From NCBI RefSeq assembly GCF_025641885.1, contig NZ_JAOTQN010000001.1, positions 310,001 through 374,000 of the forward strand: a stretch of 64,000 nucleotides of DNA, given 5' to 3'. The notes below the pieces were generated by a model. The model saw only the letters and a program-made list of their open reading frames with translations, was not told where the DNA came from and made no database searches. Shown here in pieces: positions 34,555 to 42,966 of this stretch. The translations under genes were made by a program, and so were the position numbers. This DNA comes from Pyrobaculum sp. 3827-6. GTDB lineage: Archaea; Thermoproteota; Thermoprotei; Thermoproteales; Thermoproteaceae. How positions within the stretch are numbered: position 1 is the first letter of the stretch; every line of letters begins with the position of its first letter.

Positions 34555-35060
34555 TAACGCACCGTTACGGGGTAGAGCTCAGTCCTTTCTCTGCCGCTTC
34601 CCTTTTGGTAATATACGGCCAAGTAGTAAGTAACGCCAGGTTGTAGATCTTGATTCGTGATTCTGCCTACTAGAGTTTTAGATTGACCAGCTTGTAGTGT
34701 AAGATCTTGCCCACCTTGTTGCCCACTTCCCTGATTAGTGGAGAAAGTTATTGGAATTCCCTCATCCTGCCCGCCTCCGCTACCTTGCCCACTACTTCCG
34801 CTACCTTGTCCGCTACTTGTGCCGCCTAAGAGCTTTGCCTCAAGGATTGTTGTTGAGGCGCCACCTACTTCTCTTACAGTTATTGATACGTCATATGTTT
34901 TGTCGCCTATTTTTGTAATGCTTGCTTTTTCAATTATGACTTTTGGCTGTGGGTTGAACATTCCTGAGAACATGCCCCAGAACATTAGGACGGCTACTAT
35001 GCCTATCACCGTCAGCAGTACTGCTATTACCACGCCGCTGATGCCTCTTGGGTTCCGCAT
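34554..35060 (-). CDS. Archaeal type IV pilin, probable major subunit
   Basis: 168 residues. N-terminus MRNPRGISGVVIAVLLTVIGI is a textbook archaeal class III signal: RG then I-S, followed by the conserved hydrophobic helix (DUF1628-like). The globular domain has an unusual Gly/Ser/Gln-rich insertion of about 35 residues (SGQGSGSSGQGSGGGQ). First gene of the operon with a TATA-like ACTTAAAAAC 25 nt upstream. Divergent from the secretion ATPase. Confidence 0.85.
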   Translation of the reverse strand: MRNPRGISGVVIAVLLTVIGIVAVLMFWGMFSGMFNPQPKVIIEKASITKIGDKTYDVSITVREVGGASTTILEAKLLGGTSSGQGSGSSGQGSGGGQDEGIPITFSTNQGSGQQGGQDLTLQAGQSKTLVGRITNQDLQPGVTYYLAVYYQKGSGRERTELYPVTVR

Positions 35061-35409
35061 GTTTTGAGTTTTGTTGTTGTTTTTAAGTTTTTTGTCTATA
35101 TCTGGTGTGTAGTTGGCGGCTGGTTTGGGCTGTGTCTCTGAAGTGTTGTATGTGAATTCATATGGTGGTGTGTCGTGCCTTATTTGTGGTCGGCGTGTGG
35201 TTTCTGGCTTGGGTTGGGGCTGTGGGGTTTATGCCGCGGTTGAGCTGACTGACGTCTTGTGTGGGCCTGTGCGGGGGTTGGTTGTGTAGTTGTGAGGGGG
35301 GTTGTGGGGGGTGCTGGGGTGCCTATTGGCGTAGAGTGGGGTTTGGCTGTGGCGGCTTTGGCCGCTTTGGCTTTGGGGGAAGTTTTTTATTGTTGGTGTA
35401 TTTCTGGTT
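35061..35409. promoter_or_regulatory. 349-nt divergent intergenic region between pilin operon and ATPase operon
   Basis: The longest gene-free stretch of the window. The ends hold the two promoters: ACTTAAAAAC (about 35081-35090, minus) 25 nt before the pilin ATG and AGTTTTTTAT (35381-35390, plus) 24 nt before the ATPase ATG. The middle 290 nt is G/T-rich on the plus strand with no credible ORF, hairpin or sRNA that I could see; it is a candidate regulatory region. Confidence 0.55.
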
Positions 35410-37692
35410 ATGCGGCTGTTTTCCAGATCTAGGGATGTGGAGGAGGGTTCTGAGGGGGGTGGTGGGCGTCGTGGGTTGTTTGGTAGGAGGAGGAAGGGTG
35501 AAGGGGAGGAGGAGGGGGGGTCTGGGGTGTCTGTTAGGGTGTGGCGTGGGGGTGTGGAGGGGCGTGTGGTGGAGTCTTATAGGGTGGGTATTTCGACGGT
35601 TAGTGTTGTGGAGCGCGGCGCGTCTCTTTACTATGTGGTGGAGGACCCTCCCGTCTCGGAGAGGGATTTAAGGAGGCTGGGGTCTGTGTTGGAGAGGATT
35701 TCTGAGGAGTTGGAGGATCCTGGGCTTTTTCTGGACGTCCAGAGGCGGGAGGAGGCTAGGGCTTATCTGAGGGAGAGGCTTGGGAAGCTGGGGGTTAAGA
35801 GCGACGTTTTGGTGGCGTTGGCGGAGCGGGAGCTTTTGGGGTTTGGGCCTCTGGATCCTGTGCTTAGGGATAAGAATTTGGAGAATGTGGAGTGTAAGGG
35901 GCCTGATGTGCCGCTGACGGTGTTTCACTCGCGGCATGGCCGTATGGAGACTAATATGTCGTTTTCGAGGGGGGAGCTTGACCGGCTGGTGCAGAGGCTG
36001 GTTTTTCTGTCTGGGAGGACTATCAGCATCTCTAGCCCGAAGGTTGACAACGCTTTTCTGCCGGGGGTTGGGCGCCTCACCGCGACCTACGGGGGGGAGA
36101 TCTCTCCTCAGGGCTCGTCGTTTGTGGTGCGTATTTTTCCGGAGAGGCCTTGGACGGTGCTGGGGCTTCTGGAGCGGGGTACTATTTCGCCGGAGCTGGG
36201 GGCTTATCTGTGGCTTGCTGTGGAGTTTAAGATGCCGATTTTGGTGGCTGGGGAGATGGGGTCTGGGAAGACTAGCTACGCCAATGCCCTTCTGGGGCTG
36301 GCGCCGCCTGACAAGCGGATCGGCACCGCGGAGGACCTCCCCGAGTTTAAAATTCCTCATTTGAACTGGCAGTCGCTTATTACCGACGATAGGAGGGGGG
36401 TTACGCTTATGGATCTGGTGGCTCTTCTCCTGCGCTACAACGTGGATTATGTTGTTATCAACGAGATTAGGGGTGCGAGGAATCAGAGGGGGGAGGTGGA
36501 CGCCGTGGCGTGGTTCCAGGCTGTGGCGACGGGGCACGGGGGTGTCACCACAATACACGCCGACACTGTGGAGGACGTGTTTAATAGACTTGACCAGATG
36601 GGTATCCCGCCGTCGTACCTCACCTCCCTGGCGCTTGTGGTGTATATCGGGAGGTTTAAGATCGGGGGGAGGATCCAGCGCAGGACTCAGTACGTTTTTG
36701 ACATCGTGGACCCCGCGAAGAGGCTTTACAACACCATATTTAGATACGACAGGGACTGCGACTGCTACCGGGCTGAGGGTCTCGAGTCGGCGAGGACTAC
36801 TAAGAGGATTATGGAGCTGGCTAAGTGGGACGCCGAGAGGTTCAAGGCGGAGTTGGATAGGAGGGCTGAGTTCCTGAGGAGGCTCCTCTGCATCCACCAG
36901 AGGAAGCCTATTGTTGATCTTAGGGAGTTGGCCGAGCTTTTTGCGAGGTTTTATAGGGGGTACATGCCTGAGGTTGGGGACTGCGCACCGGCGCAGCTGG
37001 GGCCTCGGCAGCCCGCCGCCGCGCCTAGGCCCTCTGCTGAGTGGGTTCTGAGGTTTAGGGGGCCGCGCGGCAGGAAGGTGTACTACTTCGAGCCCTCCCC
37101 CGGCTTGGTGTTGCTTAACGTGGAGGGGAACTCCAGGGTTGTGGAGGATGAGGTGTTTGAGCTGTATGTGAATGGGAGTGGGGAGCTGAGGTACAGGGTG
37201 GAGATGGATGGCAGGGAGGTTGGGCGGGGGGTCCTGCCTCTGGTTAAGCAAGCTCCTGGTGGCGTGTCTGGGGATCTTGTCCCCGCGTCTAGTGGGGCCG
37301 CGCCTCCGGCTGGGCGGGGGGCGGAGGCGGCCGGGGCGGTGGGCGAGGAGACGCTGGTGGCTGAGGAGACGAAGGTTGTTGAGGAGACTCTAGTCGCCCC
37401 CCAGGTTGGTGACCTGTGTATCAAGTTCGGCGGTGGGGTTGTCAAGCTTGTAGATGGGAAGGTCTATGGGAGGGCTGACTTTGGCTTTCTGGAGGCCGAT
37501 TTGGCTTCGTATGTTTCGCGTCAGCATTTTAAGTCGATGCGTGTGGAGGGGCGTTGGTATCTCGTGGATTTGGGGTCTAAAAACGGCTTGTATATAAACG
37601 GCGCCAGGGTCGAGGCTGGGGGGCGTGCTGAGGTTTGGCCGGGTTACAGGGTTAGGGTAGGCAAGGCGGAGGGGGTGGTGGAGCTATGTTGA
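35410..37692 (+). CDS. Type IV pilus/Tad-type secretion ATPase fused to a C-terminal FHA domain
   Basis: 760 residues. The N-terminal 40 residues are charged and Gly-rich. The GspE/FlaI/TadA ATPase core has LLGFGPLDP, Walker A GEMGSGKT (281-288), Walker B-like VVINEIRG (348-355) and the His box TTIHADT (380-386). A C-terminal linker holds a period-6 threonine repeat EETLVAEETKVVEETLVA (nt 37345-37398, Thr 648, 654, 660), and then an FHA domain with YGRADF, SRQHF and SKNGLYING. The ATPase powers pilus assembly or secretion at the inner face of the membrane; an FHA fusion is not part of normal FlaI/PilB/TadA and suggests control by Thr phosphorylation. It overlaps the platform gene by 7 nt. Confidence 0.95.
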   Translation: MRLFSRSRDVEEGSEGGGGRRGLFGRRRKGEGEEEGGSGVSVRVWRGGVEGRVVESYRVGISTVSVVERGASLYYVVEDPPVSERDLRRLGSVLERISEELEDPGLFLDVQRREEARAYLRERLGKLGVKSDVLVALAERELLGFGPLDPVLRDKNLENVECKGPDVPLTVFHSRHGRMETNMSFSRGELDRLVQRLVFLSGRTISISSPKVDNAFLPGVGRLTATYGGEISPQGSSFVVRIFPERPWTVLGLLERGTISPELGAYLWLAVEFKMPILVAGEMGSGKTSYANALLGLAPPDKRIGTAEDLPEFKIPHLNWQSLITDDRRGVTLMDLVALLLRYNVDYVVINEIRGARNQRGEVDAVAWFQAVATGHGGVTTIHADTVEDVFNRLDQMGIPPSYLTSLALVVYIGRFKIGGRIQRRTQYVFDIVDPAKRLYNTIFRYDRDCDCYRAEGLESARTTKRIMELAKWDAERFKAELDRRAEFLRRLLCIHQRKPIVDLRELAELFARFYRGYMPEVGDCAPAQLGPRQPAAAPRPSAEWVLRFRGPRGRKVYYFEPSPGLVLLNVEGNSRVVEDEVFELYVNGSGELRYRVEMDGREVGRGVLPLVKQAPGGVSGDLVPASSGAAPPAGRGAEAAGAVGEETLVAEETKVVEETLVAPQVGDLCIKFGGGVVKLVDGKVYGRADFGFLEADLASYVSRQHFKSMRVEGRWYLVDLGSKNGLYINGARVEAGGRAEVWPGYRVRVGKAEGVVELC

Positions 37693-39371
37693 GGAGGCTT
37701 TCGCCTGACCCGGAGCAGGCGGCTGTTCTGGGGGTTAGGCTGGACGCGCTGAGGCGCACTGGCTTGATTTTGGTGGCCGCCGTCGGGGGCCTTGGGGGGG
37801 TTTTGGCGGCGTTTGCCTTAATGGCGCGCCAGCCGATGTTTCTAGCCGGGGCTCTGCTGGCGTTTCTCCTCGCGCCTGTGTTGTATATGTACCCCCTTTT
37901 TGAGGTTAGGAGTAGGCTGGGGAGGGCGGAGGGGGAGCTTCTGCCTGCGGCTGTGTACGCCACTATCTACGCCGCGGCGGAGCGGGATATGGCTGAGGGC
38001 TTCTTCGCGGTGGCTCGGGAGGCGGATCTCGCCCCGAGCTTGTCTGCGATGGCTAAGGGGGTTGAGAGGTTGCGGGTGAAGCGCCTCATCCCGACGTCGT
38101 ACGAGGCTCTGGGGGAGGCGGCGCGGCTTTTTGAGGGGAGCAAGGTTTCAGACTTCCTAATCACCATGTCTGTCGCCCGCACGGTGGGGCTTAGCCAGTA
38201 TATCCAGGCGAGGGATCTTTTGAGGAGTGTCTTGTTTGAGCTTAAGTCCGCCTATGCCCGTCTGGCTGAGAACTTGAAGACGCTGGGGGAGGTGATTTTG
38301 GTGTTTTTCGGCGTCTTGCCGCTGATGCTCTTCATCACCACGACGATTTTCTACAGCTCTGGGGCGTCTATGCAGTTGCTGGCCTACACCTTTGTGGGGA
38401 TCCCGCTCTTCACCGTGGCCTTGGCTTTTCTCCTAGACGCGTCGTATCCCAAGACGCCTGAGAAGTTTTTGAGGTGGTACAGGCTGTACGGCATCGGGGC
38501 GGCCGCGGGGGCCGCCGCGGGCTTCGCCGTGTATATGGCTGTGAGCCCTCTGGGGCTTCCGGTGAAGTCTCTCCCGGCTAACGGCCTGCCTTTCCTTAGA
38601 GATATCCGGGCGTCGTACGCCGCGGCCATTGCGCTGGGCGTGGCGGCGGCGGTTGTCTTCGGCTTCGTTGTTCCTAAGTACCTGGCGGAGAGCTCCAGGA
38701 GGTGGGGGCTCATCTCGGCGTTGCCTTTCTTCACCAGGGACTTGGCTGAGTTGGTGAAGACTGGGCTGTCTCCCGCGCAGGCGGTTGTGAGGCTTGCGGA
38801 GAGGAAGACGTACAATAGGCATTTTGACCGGCTTTTGAGAGACGTGATGAGGAGGATTGTGTCGGGGGCTACTTTTTCAGAGGCGGTGAAGGCCGCGGGG
38901 GCTGGGGCGCCGTGGTTCGCCCGCGTGGTTCTCCACGCCTCGGCGGAGGCGGAGAAGCTGGGCGCTAGACACGAGATTTTTGCAGAGCTCGCCGACACGT
39001 CGAGGGAGCTTGTGGATATTTTGAAGGCGGCGCGGGCAAACGCCAGGGGGTCCGTCATGTTTGGCTTTATGACTATTGGCATAATCGCCGTCCTCATGGG
39101 GGGCGTGGTGAAGACGCTGGTTTTTCAAGTAGCCGACTACGCTACGAACGTGTCGGCGGCCGGCGCTGTTCCTATGAATATTCAGCTAATTACATGGAGC
39201 AGGGTACCGGAGGTGTTGAGATACGCCTTGGTGGGGGCTGTCATAAACTCGGTGGCTTTGGGGGTTCTGATTGGTAAGATGAGTGACGGCAACTTCTTCG
39301 CCAGCGCTCTTTACGGACTTATAGCTTCAATCATAGCCACCGCCTCGATATTTGCGTCACTCTTTATATAG
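37686..39371 (+). CDS. TadC/FlaJ-like platform membrane protein (two T2SSF domains)
   Basis: 561 residues with about nine membrane helices and two T2SSF-like cytoplasmic regions (around residues 75-190 and 340-440), the layout of archaeal pilus platform proteins. It binds the ATPase and the pilins. The ATG overlaps the ATPase gene by 7 nt, so the two are made together. Confidence 0.9.
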   Translation: MLRRLSPDPEQAAVLGVRLDALRRTGLILVAAVGGLGGVLAAFALMARQPMFLAGALLAFLLAPVLYMYPLFEVRSRLGRAEGELLPAAVYATIYAAAERDMAEGFFAVAREADLAPSLSAMAKGVERLRVKRLIPTSYEALGEAARLFEGSKVSDFLITMSVARTVGLSQYIQARDLLRSVLFELKSAYARLAENLKTLGEVILVFFGVLPLMLFITTTIFYSSGASMQLLAYTFVGIPLFTVALAFLLDASYPKTPEKFLRWYRLYGIGAAAGAAAGFAVYMAVSPLGLPVKSLPANGLPFLRDIRASYAAAIALGVAAAVVFGFVVPKYLAESSRRWGLISALPFFTRDLAELVKTGLSPAQAVVRLAERKTYNRHFDRLLRDVMRRIVSGATFSEAVKAAGAGAPWFARVVLHASAEAEKLGARHEIFAELADTSRELVDILKAARANARGSVMFGFMTIGIIAVLMGGVVKTLVFQVADYATNVSAAGAVPMNIQLITWSRVPEVLRYALVGAVINSVALGVLIGKMSDGNFFASALYGLIASIIATASIFASLFI

Positions 39372-39411
39372 ATTTGTGAGAAAATTTTTTAAACTGGGAG
39401 AAGTTTTGGAT

Positions 39412-41763
39412 ATGCGTAAGGAAGTCGTTATATCGCTTGTAATCGTTATGTCGCTCATGTTAATGCAGATAACGCATGCACAGGACATAGTAAGATATAG
39501 CACTACTGTAAGGGCGCCACTGCCTTCGCCTTCGGGGGATTTTATAGTGGTGGTGGCGGACGAGTATGGTTTTGTCAGGGGCGAGGCCTATCTTGGTGAT
39601 TATCTATATGTTGTCTTTGACTTGACTCAGTTCACTGGTAGGGTGAGGGTTAAGGTGTATTTTGACTATAGGCTGGTGGCGGAGGGTACTGTGGATGGGG
39701 GGTATTGGTATGCTTATGGTTTTAGGACTGTGGAGCCTATTTTTGAGGGTAAGGTCTACACTGTTAGGGTGGAAGTATATTCGCTCGGCGGTGTCCTGCT
39801 GGGGAGCGGGACGTATAGCTATGTGGAGAAGTACTGCCCAGATGCCGACATTGTTGACGTAAAGTGGAGCCCGTTTATTCATAAGCAGACTTCTTCTGTT
39901 ACTGTGAGGGTTAGGAACAGGGGGGAGAGGGGTGAGGCTTATCGTGTGGTTGTGTATTCCCAGTCTGGTGCTTTACGGGAGACTTCCGGGTCGGTGAGTG
40001 TGGGGTCGGGCTCTACTGGTGAGGTGACTCTGGCGGTTCCGGTGGATAAGTACGTGTCTAATGATGTGATGTATGTAAAGGTGCTGTGTGCCGGGGGGAG
40101 GAAGGAGGCGGCTGTCCGCACGTTTCCCATCTCCGTGGTTCCTCAACGGCCGGGGCCTTTCACAGCTTCGATTAGCACTGTGGAGCTTAGGCTGGGGGTT
40201 GAGGGTGTGTTTTCTATTACTGTGACTAACAAGGGGTATGCGGCCGACATAGTTGATTTCTCGCTGTCTGAGGGGCGGTATACGGTGGATAAGCCTTCGC
40301 AGGTGGGGGAGGGCGGATCTGCTACTTTTACTATTAGACTTACGCCTGAGAGGGCTGGGGTGTACGAGATCAAGGCGGTGCTTCGCTATAAATCTCCTGC
40401 GACAGGCGAGGTGTATGAGGATGTCTTTACGATACCTGTGAAGGTATATGCCAGACTTGCCGTAGAGTTGCGTGACCACACTGGCCAGTTGCTGGACGCC
40501 GTGCCTGTGATTGACGGAGTGGCGGCGCGGGAGAGGTGGCTCCTTCCCGGCACCTACACCGTGGAGGTTCCTCAGGTTGTGAATGTCGCCCCAGACGTGA
40601 GGGCTGTTTTTGAGAGGTGGGAGGGGGCGGCTGGGGGGACGAGAGCCACGGTGAGCCTCGAAAAGAATACTGTGGTGAAGGCGTTGTACAGCAGGCAGTA
40701 CCGCGTCGTGGCCTACCTCGCGCCTGCCGGTAACAACCTGGAGGCGTGGGTGAGGGAGGGCGACGTATATACCCTGCCGGTTGATAAGTACGTCTCCGTG
40801 GAGAGGGGGGTGAGGTGGGCTTTGAGAGATGTGAGGGTGAACGGCGTCTCGCAGGGTGTAAATACGCAGTTCCGCGTGGTGCAACCCACCGAGGTGAGGA
40901 CTGTGTGGGCTCGGGAGTACCTCCTAGTTGTGGACTGCGGTGATGTAAAGTGTGTAGGGGGGGAGAGCCGAGTGGAGAGGTGGGTTGAGGAGGGGGGCTC
41001 TCTGAGTGTCAGTCTTGAGCAGTATGTCCCGGCTGGGGGTAGGGAGAGGTGGCGGCTGGACGGGGATGCGAAGATGTCTATAAAGGCCGATGGGCCGAGG
41101 GAGATAAAGCCGAGGTACGTGAGGCAGTATCTTCTTAAGCTGGGCTATGTGGTTAGGGATGCCTCCGGAGAGGTCGAGAGGCGGGTTGTGAAGGAGGAGT
41201 GGGTAGACGCCGGTGTTCAATATTCAGTAGATGCCAACTCCCTCAGGCCGGTGGGGGGCGAGGGGGTTAGCTACAGACAGTCCGCCGTACTGCTTGACGG
41301 CAAGCCGTCGTCGGCGTCTTTCACCGTGGCGGCTCCACACGACGTCTATGTGGTCTGGGATAAGTACTACTTAGTGGAGGTCTATACGCCAATCGGAACG
41401 GCCTCTGGGGCCGGCTGGTACCTGGCTGGTAGCTACGCCACCGTGTCGATTGACCAGCCGGTGCGCGGATTCCTAGTACTGGACAAGTTTGAAGGTTGGA
41501 GAGATCAGAGTGGCAACATGTATAGAAACGCAACTGTTACTCTAAGGGTTGATCAGCCGATTAGGTTAACTGCCGTGTGGTCTAAAGACTACACACAGGT
41601 TGCCGCAGTAGCCGCAGTTGGGGGGGCTGTGGGATTTTTTGGATGGATAAAGCGCGACGCTCTGGAGAGTATGTGGTATAGACTGGAGAGTACTGTGACA
41701 AGAACGCGGAGTAGTGATAGAAAAAGGAAGAGGAAGAATATAGATATTGAAAAAGTAGAATAG
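39412..41763 (+). CDS. Secreted beta-repeat protein, second member of the pair
   Basis: 783 residues from ATG 39412: signal peptide (VVISLVIVMSLMLMQITHAQ), beta domains, then four or more FExW..G......TV.A.Y...Y.V repeats like those of the 19850-22249 protein, a C-terminal membrane helix (AAVAAVGGAVGFFGWI) and a basic tail (DRKRKRKN). The frame is open to 39352, but a TATA-like TTTTTTAAAC lies 25 nt before 39412. It closes the pilus operon and mirrors the first protein of the kinase operon. Confidence 0.75.
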   Translation: MRKEVVISLVIVMSLMLMQITHAQDIVRYSTTVRAPLPSPSGDFIVVVADEYGFVRGEAYLGDYLYVVFDLTQFTGRVRVKVYFDYRLVAEGTVDGGYWYAYGFRTVEPIFEGKVYTVRVEVYSLGGVLLGSGTYSYVEKYCPDADIVDVKWSPFIHKQTSSVTVRVRNRGERGEAYRVVVYSQSGALRETSGSVSVGSGSTGEVTLAVPVDKYVSNDVMYVKVLCAGGRKEAAVRTFPISVVPQRPGPFTASISTVELRLGVEGVFSITVTNKGYAADIVDFSLSEGRYTVDKPSQVGEGGSATFTIRLTPERAGVYEIKAVLRYKSPATGEVYEDVFTIPVKVYARLAVELRDHTGQLLDAVPVIDGVAARERWLLPGTYTVEVPQVVNVAPDVRAVFERWEGAAGGTRATVSLEKNTVVKALYSRQYRVVAYLAPAGNNLEAWVREGDVYTLPVDKYVSVERGVRWALRDVRVNGVSQGVNTQFRVVQPTEVRTVWAREYLLVVDCGDVKCVGGESRVERWVEEGGSLSVSLEQYVPAGGRERWRLDGDAKMSIKADGPREIKPRYVRQYLLKLGYVVRDASGEVERRVVKEEWVDAGVQYSVDANSLRPVGGEGVSYRQSAVLLDGKPSSASFTVAAPHDVYVVWDKYYLVEVYTPIGTASGAGWYLAGSYATVSIDQPVRGFLVLDKFEGWRDQSGNMYRNATVTLRVDQPIRLTAVWSKDYTQVAAVAAVGGAVGFFGWIKRDALESMWYRLESTVTRTRSSDRKRKRKNIDIEKVE

Positions 41764-41831
41764 ATATAAAAATTACTTTTTTAATTATAACATTTTTTCA
41801 ACTATATGATTTTTATTGACTTAATGGTATG
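41764..41831. terminator. T-rich region between convergent genes
   Basis: AT-rich 68 nt with several runs of T (ACTTTTTTAATTATAACATTTTTTC) just after the plus-strand stop, typical of archaeal oligo-T termination. The stop of a convergent gene lies at its right edge. Confidence 0.4.
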
Positions 41832-42212
41832 TCAATGGCGTTGTGTTGTACATTTTGCGGCGCGTTGCGCTATGGAGAAGAGGTGCTGCCTGTAGGCCTC
41901 TAGTTCTCTTATCAGCGTGGTGTAGTCTAGGGGGTGGGCTGTGAACTCCTCTCCGAGTATCTCGGCGGCGACTGTCCTTAGGGCGCCTCTGGTGACTCTG
42001 TCGTATAGGTCTAGTAGCCTCTTGACTCTGGACTCGAACACGTAGTAGTTGGCGACTAGGCGGGCGGCCTCCGCCTCGTCTAGACAGGCTCCGCACTCTA
42101 TGAGGTTGACAAGGGTCTCTATGGCCTCGGCTGTCCTAGCGCCGACGGCTTTGCGGAAGGTCGGCGACTTTGTCTTTTCTCTAAGTATGGCCAGCGCCTC
42201 CTGGAGATCCAC
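41832..42212 (-). CDS. Helical protein of unknown function
   Basis: 126 residues, helical and charged, with cysteines at ECGAC (a CxxC-like pair) and near the C-terminus. GTG start. Family not recognised. Divergent from the coiled-coil gene, with TTTATATAGG between them. Confidence 0.55.
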   Translation of the reverse strand: MDLQEALAILREKTKSPTFRKAVGARTAEAIETLVNLIECGACLDEAEAARLVANYYVFESRVKRLLDLYDRVTRGALRTVAAEILGEEFTAHPLDYTTLIRELEAYRQHLFSIAQRAAKCTTQRH

Positions 42213-42297
42213 GGGGTGTTGTTGGAGGCGTCTTTTAAGCTGTGGCCCGCCGCGGGGGGGGGGCGTCAGGTTTATATAGGGGGGTTGGGGCTTTTTT

Positions 42298-42381
42298 GTG
42301 TCTGGTGATTTGGGGGCTGTTGTCTACGACGCGCTTAGGATCGCCGTGGAGCACGTTGTGGGTAAGCTTAGGGAGGGTTAA
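42298..42381 (+). CDS. Candidate 27-residue leaderless ORF upstream of a coiled-coil gene
   Basis: GTG 42298 is about 25 nt after TATATAGG, the expected leaderless start. It encodes a short helical peptide (GDLGAVVYDALRIAVEHVV...) ending at TAA 42381, inside the start region of the coiled-coil gene but in another frame. Either a short leader peptide or the original N-terminus of a gene split by a frameshift. Confidence 0.35.
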   Translation: MSGDLGAVVYDALRIAVEHVVGKLREG

Positions 42382-42823
42382 GGAGCTGTCTACTGAGGAT
42401 ATCTTCCTCCTGTATCTGGGTACGATTTTGAGAGAGATGGGGGAGATTAGGGCCGAGATGGCTCGGCTGGAGCAGAGGATAGATGAGATAAATAAAAGAC
42501 TGGAACAAAAAATAGACGAGACAAATAAGAGAATTGACGAAGTAAATAAGCGAATTGACGAGATTTATACCCGTTTTAATGAGATATATAGACGTTTTGA
42601 CGAGGTTAATAAGCGTATCGATGAGGTTAATAAGAGGATTGATGAGGTGAATAAGCGGATTGACGAGACGAACCAGAGAATTGTTGAAACTAATAAGCGA
42701 ATTGACTCCGTTGTGGATGTGTTGGCTAGGCGTATTGAGGAGACTAATCAAAGGATTGATGCGTTGCAGGTAACGTTGCTTGAAATTAAGAAGCTTCTTC
42801 TGGAGCTTGTTAAGTCAAAGTAA
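42356..42823 (+). CDS. Coiled-coil protein with heptad repeats
   Basis: About 155 residues from TTG 42356 (ATG 42437 is the alternative). The N-terminal part (LSTEDIFLLYLGTILREMGEI) is followed by about ten near-identical heptads (IDEVNKR), a continuous coiled coil. The function is not known. The start is uncertain because the promoter at about 42270 points to a different frame. Confidence 0.6.
   Translation: MWVSLGRVKELSTEDIFLLYLGTILREMGEIRAEMARLEQRIDEINKRLEQKIDETNKRIDEVNKRIDEIYTRFNEIYRRFDEVNKRIDEVNKRIDEVNKRIDETNQRIVETNKRIDSVVDVLARRIEETNQRIDALQVTLLEIKKLLLELVKSK
42480..42720 (+). repeat. Tandem 21-nt (seven-codon) repeats encoding IDEVNKR-type heptads
   Basis: About ten or eleven tandem units of 21 nt, each close to ATTGACGAGGTTAATAAGCG plus one base, with third-base and some first-base changes. 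The unit equals one coiled-coil heptad, so copy number can change by whole heptads without a frameshift. Confidence 0.75.
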
Positions 42824-42966
42824 TCTATTCTGTATAAGCGGACAGTTTTGCGCCCTCTTCTGATTGCTTGACGGCCGCTGGTTTTGTTTCTTTAGGGTGG
42901 TGCGTGGATGCGGGAGTGTGTTTGCGGCGTTGTAAATGCATTTATAGGGAGTTGGAGGTGTAAGGC

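Noticed and set aside
35261-35671. Plus-strand open frame in the divergent region before the secretion ATPase
   Set aside because: Its Gly/Cys/Trp-rich sequence is what G/T-rich DNA gives by chance, and it overlaps the ATPase gene, whose start has a proper promoter.
35668-37251. Long minus-strand open frame (527 codons) opposite the ATPase
   Set aside because: Low-complexity Pro/His/Arg-rich shadow of a GC-skewed gene; the plus strand encodes an intact ATPase.
42480-42720. CRISPR-like tandem array
   Set aside because: The 21-nt units are contiguous with no spacers and encode coiled-coil heptads.
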